64,000 bases of DNA from Hyalella azteca (taxonomy: Eukaryota > Arthropoda > Malacostraca > Amphipoda > Hyalellidae): the NCBI RefSeq assembly GCF_000764305.2, contig NW_025942288.1, forward strand, positions 682,001-746,000. The letters are read 5' to 3'. Both the position numbers and the translations under genes were made by a program. Below, in pieces: positions 58,501 through 64,000 of this stretch (position 1 is its first letter; each line of letters opens with the position of its first letter). Below the pieces are notes generated by a model. That model made no database searches. It saw nothing but the letters and a program-made list of their open reading frames with translations, and had not been told where the DNA came from.

Positions 58501-60293
58501 TTTATCGCAATCTTCAATGTATTAGGCAATCTTTATTTAAATTGAAATGATCTCCATCACAACCCTAGCATTTCTTCTTTTGAATCTCTAAACTTCCTAT
58601 ACAATTTGTTGGACATTGCAGCAATTTTTTCATGTTACGACGTCATGATAACGTTATGATAATTTAGAGCTCTCGTGATTTTTTTAACGTCATGTTTCTG
58701 TTTAGGATGCCTTATTCATATTATTTTTACCTCCAGGACGACCCTGCGCTGTCTTTGTTTGACCCGAAAATCCTGACCTGCGGCGATCCGCCCAACGACC
58801 GAGGATGTCGCCGCTGTGGTAAAATTGGCCACATCGTCAAGAACTGCACCGGCCGACGCGACGCTGACTCGGCAGGTGGCAAGAAAAATCGCGGCGCCAA
58901 GGGGAAAACCGACGGCGGGCGTAAAGACGTTCCTTCCGATGGCGGGGCAGCAGCTTCTGGTCCTGTCAAGAAGCGGGACGACAAGTGCTTCATCGGGGAG
59001 CTAGGCATGCGAAAAATCTACAACGCGTGCCCGCCAGACGTCAAATGTGAGAAAATAGAATTTGCTAAAATCCTAGATATTTTGAAGAAGTTGCTTGTGA
59101 ATGATCAGAATAGAGTGGATGTTCTGGTTTCCGGATACAGAGTGTTCACAATTAAGTGGTTTTGTAGTCTTGAGTGGAAGGAGAATTTCACTCTGCTTGT
59201 GCCTGATGAGCTCATGGAAAGTAGAGAGCCTTTAGTTATTGTGCGAGTAGCTTCGCGACCATTTGGCCGTGCTGAAGACGACTATGTCATAGGCTTCTTG
59301 AAACACAAGAAGTTCTTCGATGAGTACGTCGTGGACATGTGCCTGGAAGGTTTTGATGACCAGCCATCAGAAGGCGTATTTCTTCGCGGCCTCACCGATA
59401 TGTCAGATGAGCGCAAAATGAGGCTCCATCAGAAGCAGCAATCAAAGCGCCAGATGAGGAAGCTCGTGAAAGTCGTGGACAAGAACATGCGTCACACGAA
59501 ACAGACGCATCTAAAACAAGCTGACGCTGGGTGCAGTGGTCTGCTTCCCGTACCCCAGTCACCAAACTCTACCGAGAAACGAGGTACACTTGTTATTCAA
59601 AATAGCAACTTCAATAAGAATGTATCTCTTGGCCTGAACAAAACTGCTCCATCACCTGCTGCGACACACGTCATTTCTAACCGAGCTGCATCCAACTTTC
59701 AAAACCTTGACATGAAAATGACAGCTCCTGAATCAAAAGTTTCTAATCACAATGGATTTCCAACTGCTGGTCCATTTCCTGGTGTGCCACGAATTGCCCC
59801 CAGCAGTGGCAACCCTAATGCAGGCACTCGGAGCTCGGATCTTACCTTATCCATGAACGGTGCTATTCCAAAAGCCACTTTCAATGCCACGAGGTTGTCG
59901 AGTGTTCCAGCAATCGCTGTCCAAAACACCATCGCCTCAAATTCCTCGTCCACCGCCCCAGCTTCAGGTTTGGCTGTGGAAATCTACCCATCAATTGACG
60001 ATGCGTCTAAAAAGAAGAAAAAGAAGAAGAAGAAGAGTAATTTTCATCCTAAAGTTAAGAATGATGCCCAGGAAGTGGCGTTGGCTGGGAACAGTACGGC
60101 CAAAGATTTCGATGGTGACAGCACGAATGTTGCTCCTAAACCATCTAAAAACGCCAGAAAGAAACTCCTTCGAGAGCAACAAGAACGCGCTGCTCTGCAG
60201 CCCAACGCCTTGTCTCCTAGCCTCCGCGTTACCCTCCCCAGAACTCCTTTAGAGACCAGAAAAGTTGTTGTCGTCAAAGCTCCGACTAAGTGA
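46381..60293 (+). CDS. Terminal uridylyltransferase, TUT4/TUT7 (ZCCHC11/ZCCHC6) type, complete
   Basis: Adds uridines to RNA 3' ends (mRNA decay, let-7 precursor control in animals); cytoplasmic in known members. Thirteen coding exons join in frame to 1533 residues, close to human TUT7. Exons: 46381-46506, 47467-47513, 48385-48730, 50840-50956, 51338-51515, 51869-52019, 52258-52450, 52839-54191, 55514-55660, 56307-56390, 56732-56957, 57376-57452, 58737-60293. Order: Q/H/Y/G-rich N-terminus (58-173), C2H2 finger (C185, C188, H201, H207), degenerate nucleotidyltransferase module (about 213-640) with D291-V-N293 instead of DxD, CCHC knuckle (C656, C659, H664, C669), catalytic module (G738, S739, D750, D752, D811), PAP-associated region with IEDPFNLNHNLG, second CCHC (1039-1052), unrecognised C-terminal extension. 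The two-module plan separates it from single-module TUTases. I leave the symbol empty because TUT4 and TUT7 are not separable here. Confidence 0.95.
46874..47254 (+). mobile_element. MITE with TTAA ends, copy 1 (TUTase intron 1)
   Basis: Begins TTAACACGTTGACTATGATT and ends GAGTCAATGTGTTAA. About 380 bp and non-coding, with a GGCCTTTTTGGCC-like palindromic core. The whole element recurs inverted at 55098-55494. TTAA at both ends and TTAACACGTT terminal repeats suggest a non-autonomous piggyBac-type element; that family call is inference. Confidence 0.8.
47467..47513 (+). CDS. TUTase exon 2
   Basis: Acceptor GTCCTCACAG, donor GTCAGT. Reads GNAHRGAGRGGPHIN plus a split Arg codon; an RGG-like stretch. 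A 47-base exon, phase 0 in, phase 2 out. Confidence 0.85.
47514..48384 (+). other. TUTase intron 2
   Basis: 0.87 kb, AT-rich; nothing recognised. Confidence 0.55.
48385..48730 (+). CDS. TUTase exon 3: Q/H/Y/G-rich region
   Basis: Completes the Arg and reads IYPGQNMNRYQQQGSSPYYN and so on, with many HH, QQ, YN and a GGGGGG run, then NPCYNIDPEMQDLLDGENIS. Prion-like composition, probably disordered. Ends FLKR in phase 0 before GTTAGT. Confidence 0.9.
48731..50839 (+). other. TUTase intron 3
   Basis: 2.1 kb, AT-rich. Holds the 267-bp tandem duplication annotated separately; otherwise nothing recognised. Confidence 0.55.
49616..50140 (+). repeat. Tandem duplication, ~260 bp x 2, offset 267
   Basis: Copy 1 is 49616-49873 and copy 2 is 49883-50140. 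Both run from AAAAATCAGCG to GAGGAAAAACGAATTATTTT with about 5% difference. An A-tract of about 16 separates them. Confidence 0.95.
50840..50956 (+). CDS. TUTase exon 4: C2H2 zinc finger
   Basis: Reads KSVRFPNALFFCRLCEFHMD then DLKSCISHVQNLRHQRLAT. C185-x2-C188-x12-H201-x5-H207 matches the N-terminal finger of TUT4/7, which in vertebrates takes part in binding the LIN28:pre-let-7 complex. Acceptor ATTTTGCAG; donor GTTCGC is weak but gives the correct phase. Confidence 0.9.
51338..51515 (+). CDS. TUTase exon 5
   Basis: Reads EMDFNKFLKTLPMASDAMAE then a helix and VREREDAVAELQAKL, the helical lead into the first nucleotidyltransferase module. Acceptor TTTATTTCTACAG, donor GTGAGT; phase 0 in, phase 1 out. 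Confidence 0.93.
51869..52019 (+). CDS. TUTase exon 6: degenerate nucleotidyltransferase core
   Basis: Reads (G)AHLEITGSMYSGLALNTSDV then NVSLVLPE. The G-S signature is kept, but the metal-binding D-x-D is D291-V-N293, so this module is probably inactive, as is known for the N-terminal module of TUT4/7. Donor GTCAGT; phase 1 in, phase 2 out. Confidence 0.93.
52258..52450 (+). CDS. TUTase exon 7
   Basis: Completes a Thr codon and reads DVVNDLRSSTFPCLSYRSEK to RFLHIARALLLWAK. No acidic residue stands where the third catalytic Asp would be (VGSASVRAMG), agreeing with an inactive module. Acceptor GTCATACAG, donor GTGAGA. The reading frame stays open into the intron, but that is not coding. Confidence 0.92.
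52839..54191 (+). CDS. TUTase exon 8: PAP-associated region 1, CCHC knuckle, catalytic core
   Basis: A 451-codon exon. It opens MCGVCDQKKGSLPSIAYVVL (central domain of module 1), then a Ser/acidic linker, CSLCQKEGHIRDDC (CX2CX4HX4C), and the active module FGSSANGFGFRNSDLD with D750 and D752. The third Asp is D811 in GDLSLYN. Ends SQIDPRVK in phase 0 before GTTAGT. ATG at its first codon is internal, not a start. Confidence 0.95.
54192..55097 (+). other. TUTase intron 8, part upstream of the MITE
   Basis: AT-rich, no gene or repeat recognised. Confidence 0.5.
55098..55494 (-). mobile_element. MITE with TTAA ends, copy 2, inverted (TUTase intron 8)
   Basis: Reverse complement of copy 1 with moderate divergence and a TTTA microsatellite. 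Matching blocks include GATTGCTTCATCTTGTACTA, GGTTGCCAGAC and GCCGGCTAAAATTTAT. Begins TTAACACGTTCACTC and ends AGCTAACGTGTTAA. Confidence 0.8.
55514..55660 (+). CDS. TUTase exon 9: catalytic-module central domain, with repeated donors
   Basis: Reads MLGYGLKYFAKKCDICDASR, then GSLSSYAFSLMLLHFL and ends TQPPVLPVLQE, joining directly to LYDPDEGK of exon 10 as in vertebrate TUT4/7. The donor at 55661 (GTGAGA) is the first of three; using the donors at 55709 or 55757 would add 16 or 32 residues in frame. Confidence 0.93.
55628..55765 (+). repeat. 48-bp in-frame tandem triplication spanning a 5' splice site
   Basis: CACGCAACCTCCTGTCTTGC...CCTGCAGGAG|GTGAG occurs three times with exact 48-base spacing (exon ends 55660, 55708, 55756). 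The units are almost identical. Each encodes TQPPVLPVLQEVSSLD or a close variant, without a stop. Confidence 0.97.
55766..56306 (+). other. TUTase intron 9
   Basis: AT-rich intron after the triplicated donors. The frame opened by the third donor ends at a stop near 55793, so read-through of all three donors would truncate the protein. Confidence 0.6.
56307..56390 (+). CDS. TUTase exon 10
   Basis: 28 codons, LYDPDEGKPTPVMVEGWDTW then FFSDLDRL. Matches the V-D-G-W segment after V-L-Q-E in TUT4/7. Acceptor TTTCGCCAG, donor GTGAGT; phase 0 both sides. Confidence 0.93.
56732..56957 (+). CDS. TUTase exon 11: PAP-associated domain
   Basis: Reads RDVWPGLGANKCSAGQLWLQ, then ITIRQFAPLTRL and SIAIEDPFNLNHNLGGALSA. 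The IEDP...NHNLG segment is the UTP-selecting region of TUTases, and its His is kept. Acceptor GTCATTTAG, donor GTAAGA; ends phase 1. Confidence 0.95.
57376..57452 (+). CDS. TUTase exon 12
   Basis: Completes a Met codon (K-M-N-T-F) and reads NTFIRKAFINGRHLYGGLLD, the family block after HNLG. The acceptor ACCCGCAG gives the right phase; an upstream AG would not. Confidence 0.9.
57942..58268 (+). mobile_element. hAT-like MITE
   Basis: Starts CAGTGGTTCCCAAACTTTGT, a typical hAT terminal sequence, and ends GGTTGGGAACCA, its inverted counterpart with a decayed tip. Inner ends are also complementary (GTGGACCACT, CCACTAGTGG). About 325 bp, non-coding. I did not find a clear 8-bp target duplication. 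Confidence 0.7.
58377..58568 (+). repeat. 96-bp tandem duplication
   Basis: TTTGACTTCCAGTATTCCGT to CATCACAACCCTA at 58377-58472 is repeated at 58473-58568 with one or two substitutions, so it is recent. Confidence 0.97.
58737..60293 (+). CDS. TUTase exon 13: second CCHC knuckle and long C-terminal extension
   Basis: Acceptor TTTTTACCTCCAG. Reads DDPALSLFDPKILTCGDPPN then CRRCGKIGHIVKNC (C1039, C1042, H1047, C1052). Next is a basic Gly/Lys linker, a folded-looking segment of about 150 residues (about 1096-1250; contains VDVLVSGYRVFTIKWFCSLE) that I do not recognise, a Ser/Asn/Pro-rich stretch, a Lys run (near 60010-60040) and a basic end VVVVKAPTK. Stop TGA at 60291-60293. Confidence 0.93.
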   Translation, partial: DDPALSLFDPKILTCGDPPNDRGCRRCGKIGHIVKNCTGRRDADSAGGKKNRGAKGKTDGGRKDVPSDGGAAASGPVKKRDDKCFIGELGMRKIYNACPPDVKCEKIEFAKILDILKKLLVNDQNRVDVLVSGYRVFTIKWFCSLEWKENFTLLVPDELMESREPLVIVRVASRPFGRAEDDYVIGFLKHKKFFDEYVVDMCLEGFDDQPSEGVFLRGLTDMSDERKMRLHQKQQSKRQMRKLVKVVDKNMRHTKQTHLKQADAGCSGLLPVPQSPNSTEKRGTLVIQNSNFNKNVSLGLNKTAPSPAATHVISNRAASNFQNLDMKMTAPESKVSNHNGFPTAGPFPGVPRIAPSSGNPNAGTRSSDLTLSMNGAIPKATFNATRLSSVPAIAVQNTIASNSSSTAPASGLAVEIYPSIDDASKKKKKKKKKSNFHPKVKNDAQEVALAGNSTAKDFDGDSTNVAPKPSKNARKKLLREQQERAALQPNALSPSLRVTLPRTPLETRKVVVVKAPTK

Positions 60294-61235
60294 AACCATC
60301 AGTAGAGGGGGAAAATGTTTTTCTTCCTGATTATTTCATCATCGTTTTTGCGATGATGAATCAATGATGGTAGACCAAATTATTCTGCTTCGACTTGGGG
60401 AGGGGGGGTCCATCACTTGGATTACTTCTATTAGTTAATAGAGTTAACTTCTTCCCATTTAGCCACGCGACCTGGTCTCTTTACTTCAATTTTCCCTTGG
60501 CATTTCTTTTTACGTGAGAATTTTTGAATTTTTTTATATATAAAGGACCTTGTTATATTTTAATGGTTACATCAGTCGTGTGTCTGAAATAACTTTGCTT
60601 ATGCATACTTGTTAATTTTTTCCATCACACTTCTGGTTACCGGATTTGGAGTATTTAATGTCAGATGTGTTGATGGTCCTTGCATTAGCTTTTGTTATTG
60701 TAAATTTAAATGCTTGCACTCCCATTGCTATTTCGAATGCGCTCAATGAATACTTTGACTTATATATTGTATTATATAATTCACTGGCAAAACACAGTCA
60801 AAAAAGTCAGTTTCTCGGTGGATCTTGTTAGCACGGCGAATTATCGAAGCTTATCTTGCATGAATTTCACCGACACCTAAATGTTGACTCGTTTCTATCT
60901 GCAAACACTCATTTTGCTTGTTGATTTAACTGCCAGCTCATTAGTTAATGCTTAATGGCAGTTGATTTCTTTGGAGATTTTCGTCCGAATATATTCATTC
61001 AATTACTGTATTCCAAATGTTTCTGTCCGTGAACAATGCCGTGTGGCCTGTGCGTATTATCGCGCTTGAAGCTTGTCCTGAACTAATTGATTTTGTCTCT
61101 TTGATTGAGTTAGTCGCATAACGAACCGTCATGCTTGTAGTTTTTCTTATCTCGTTACTACTCGCAATTTTTCACAATATCGAAGGCTTTAACTCTTTCT
61201 CGATCTCAACCTCTCGTTTTTCCAGGTCAAATAAA
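60294..61235 (+). other. Probable TUTase 3' UTR
   Basis: No coding signal after the stop. The first AATAAA on the + strand is at 61230-61235. A TATATATAAA run near 60533-60544 is not a convincing signal. The end is uncertain. Confidence 0.4.
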
Positions 61236-63456
61236 GCGCAAAAACTCGTCAATTGTCGCACTTCTTCTAGCGCCAAGCAAAAATTATTTATCATTCACGC
61301 AGCTTCTCAATCCATATGTCTTGCAAATTAACCTTATCGAAATTATGTTACTTTTTGTGCCATAAGCCAAGGTGATTATGCTCATCATTGTTTTTTAGGA
61401 AAGTCTGTACTTGACTAAAGTATGCTGTCCATGTAATTTGGTGATTTTCTTCTTGTACGAGTGTGTTCAGTGTGAACAACTTCGTCAAAATGAAAATTTG
61501 TTCTGAAAACCAAAATTTCTCTTTCTGCCAAACAAGCTTTGCTCTGAAAGCTATTTTTATCTGTTCGGTTTTCTTGGCACAAATTTCAAAATCATACGTA
61601 ATGGACGTTACTGTTACACGCGAACGAAAGATGTTGGAAAATGATTTTAGCCTATCTTTTTGGAAAACACCACCTTTGTCCAGATAACTACTAAGTTGTG
61701 GCTATCGACTGGCGCTAATTTTGAGCGCTTTATTGGGAAATTCTGCAGCATTAACTTCTTTAGTATGTTAGATGTTGATAGGAAATTATGTATCATTTTG
61801 CTAGAGGACGCTTTACTTGGATTTGGTAGATATGTATTTTTTCACAAAATTGACGCTCACCTCGAGCGTTTTACCTGCTCGGATGGATGTCTTGAAGAAC
61901 GTAGCTTCGCCATTTTCGACTGTTACGTTTATGGTTTGATTTTTCATTAATCTAACTCAAAGATATTGAATTCGAATTCTGGCTTTGATGCTTTGGATTG
62001 TGCTTGAAATCTGCTTGCATAAGATTGCGTTTTCAGTGTTACCTGCGTCGCGATGTCACCTTCTGGACTTCGTTGGAACGGCGTGTTATTTCTAGCTAAT
62101 CAATTTATGAGTTGCATCCACTGCCCCTAATATTGCCTTGACCAGACTTTGTTGTGAATTCCAGCAGCAAATGTGTCTCTGAAGCTCTTCTATTCGAATT
62201 TTATGAATGCCCTTGATATTATATCTGTCGGCTGAAGTGACATTGAACTACAAGACCCTTAATTATCTTTTCACTGATTTTAACTTTACTCTAGGTTGAA
62301 ATTCCTTTAATTACGATATTCCTGCTTGGTTGCGTTTGCACCTGACTTAATCTGCACGTGACTTCATAGCGGACTATTTTTAGAGGCGCGTGTTGAATCA
62401 TGTATCCAATATGTATTTCTTGTCCAGATAATGGTTCAAATTGTGGAGCCAATCTTCAGTTCTGCGTTTCATTATAAAAAAATGCATTTGTTCCCTCGAA
62501 CAAGTTTCAGAAGGAAGCTTCATTATTTTTCGTGTAGTAGAACTTTTAAGAGCTTTGGCTTACGGAAATAGATTCACGTCATTTTTTACTTTGCCTTAAG
62601 CACTTGAAGTTGACAGTGTGATATTATACCCAAGAAGGCATTTAGCACCTGAATGCATTGAATATTTGTGCACCGCTCCTATTAATGATCGGATAAACTT
62701 CGACTGTATATGTGCACTGCATTCAAGCAATGAGTATATTGTATTACGTGTATGATCGTGTCATTAGTGGGCTTTTTACTCTTCCGTTATTTTAACTGTT
62801 GTGTTTTTAGTAAGAATTCCTACTAAAATCAGCAGTCTTTTTAACTTTTTATGTTGGCTATTTCTTCATTTAACAAAAGTTTTCCTTGCCCACTATTGGG
62901 TGACGTTCTGTAATAAGAATTATGTAATTTTGCTTTTTGCACGTCCCTCGTATCAGCGTAAACTTTACTTCTCCCAGATTTTGTGCTTAATAAGATGCAT
63001 ATTTTATGATATTTTTCATAAATTTTAACTTTGATTGAAACCATTGATGTTCGTTCATTGCTGTTTTATTAGTATTTGGAATTTATGTTGCGGCCAACTC
63101 ACCAGCACAAGAATTAATACCGGTACCGGTATCAATGTGGAGATGCTGAAGAGGCAGATAAAGTTACAATTGTTTTCCAGGATGCTGGATGTTTTTCATG
63201 CTCAAATAATCTTTTTTCAATTAAAGACGCAAAACAGATTTGGCTGCACTGAAAATGATGTCAATAAAGTATTTCATCTAACGACGTTTTTCCATTGCCC
63301 GGTCCTCGAGATGATCGTGAGCACCTGGTTTGGATAAAATATGATCTCTTTGTGTTCCATTTGTCCCTTTACAAACATATAAATTAAGTACATTCCCTTC
63401 ATATCTTGTTGCAATTTCTGCAACTGGGACTAAAGAGGTGATGTTTATCCTTCCAG
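61236..63456. other. Intergenic or intron of a third gene
   Basis: AT-rich. Several ORFs of 60-100 codons show no protein family signature. GGTACCGGTATC-type palindromic sequence at 63120-63131. Nothing firm. Confidence 0.4.
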
Positions 63457-64000
63457 GTGACACGAGCTGTTCAGGTCAAGAAGGTAGGGAGAAGAGGTCT
63501 CCTGCTGATCCTACAGCTGTCCAGCAAGTTGCTACCTGCATGTCCAGAATGCTGGACCAACAAGAAGGTCCAGCCAGTTCCTCCTGGAGGTTTTCGCGTG
63601 GGGCTGACCACAAACTTGAGGAAAAATCCATGAGACTTTCTACCCATAATGAGGCAAGTTTGGTCCTTACCGAGGAAAAACGACAAGAGAACCCTTTTAG
63701 CATGAAAATACCGGGTCAAGCTGATGATAAACAGTCTTCTTCAACTTCTGAAAGTGCGCAAGATTCAGAAAATGATGGTTATACATTCGGTACAGCCATA
63801 AACGTGCTCCAGCTCTTCAGCATAGCAAATGAGTGTGGAGGAACTTTGAGCTGCTCATCTAGCAATTCTCCAGTCATGGAAAAGGCTGTTCACTTGACAT
63901 CTTTGGAGGCTGGTAATTTTAATAATTCTTCCGAGGATACAGCGTTAATTGAACATGAAGTAAGTCGTGGACAGAATCCAGGTTCAAGTGAATGTAAACA
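63457..64000 (+). CDS. Partial coding exon of an unidentified third gene (open at window end)
   Basis: After the acceptor TTTATCCTTCCAG a single frame (two bases, then GAC ACG AGC) is open for all 180 codons to the window edge, in AT-moderate sequence where random stops are expected. It reads DTSCSGQEGREKRSPADPTA, later QSSSTSESAQDSENDGYTFG and GTAINVLQLFSIANECGG. Ser/Glu/Gln/Asn-rich, probably largely disordered. A GTAAGT at 63960 could end the exon early. It could instead be a distal exon of the TUTase locus, but that gene already has a good stop. Function unknown. Confidence 0.6.

Larger units (their letters stand above)
57453..58736 (+). other. TUTase intron 12
   Basis: 1.28 kb. Contains a hAT-like MITE and a 96-bp tandem duplication, annotated separately. 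Confidence 0.6.

Overview
This is nuclear DNA of an animal. It is AT-rich, and the genes are split into many short GC-richer exons with GT-AG introns of hundreds to thousands of bases. The two identifiable proteins (a Shot/MACF1-type spectraplakin and a TUT4/TUT7-type terminal uridylyltransferase), the intron sizes and the MITE-type repeats fit an arthropod. A crustacean is my best guess, but nothing here proves it. All recognised genes are on the + strand. There is one 51-base assembly gap at 37841-37891.

Positions 1-34130 hold the 3' part of a spectraplakin gene. The order is spectrin-repeat rod (1-5116), four small skippable linker exons (6860-12724), two EF hands (14438-15281), a GAS2 microtubule-binding domain (15052-15767), an optional 39-codon insert (17830-17946), and a basic Ser/Gly/Arg-rich tail. 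The tail ends in five more small symmetric exons, two of which carry EB1-type [ST]xIP motifs, and a terminal exon with its stop at 34128-34130. With every exon included, the phases close perfectly into 1554 residues plus stop. The 3' UTR probably runs to about 36 kb.

Positions about 36000-46340 are intergenic. The part from 37450 to 43600 is a repeat island. It contains two inverted copies of a protein-like repeat, two 42-bp minisatellites sharing a TGATTGG core, and several long fold-back (hairpin) sequences. No intact mobile-element protein was found.

Positions 46345-60293 hold a complete TUT4/TUT7-like gene of 13 coding exons (1533 residues). The protein has a Q/H/Y/G-rich N-terminus, a C2H2 zinc finger, a degenerate nucleotidyltransferase module, a CCHC knuckle, an active nucleotidyltransferase/PAP-associated module, a second CCHC knuckle, and a long C-terminal extension that I do not recognise. 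Two features stand out. One is an in-frame 48-bp triplication that copies a catalytic-domain exon end together with its 5' splice site. The other is a pair of inverted copies of a TTAA-ended MITE in introns 1 and 8, which flank exons 2-8.

Positions 63457-64000 hold an open coding exon that runs off the window, probably from a third gene. The spectraplakin (cytoskeletal crosslinker) and the TUTase (RNA tailing) have no evident functional link and are simply neighbours.
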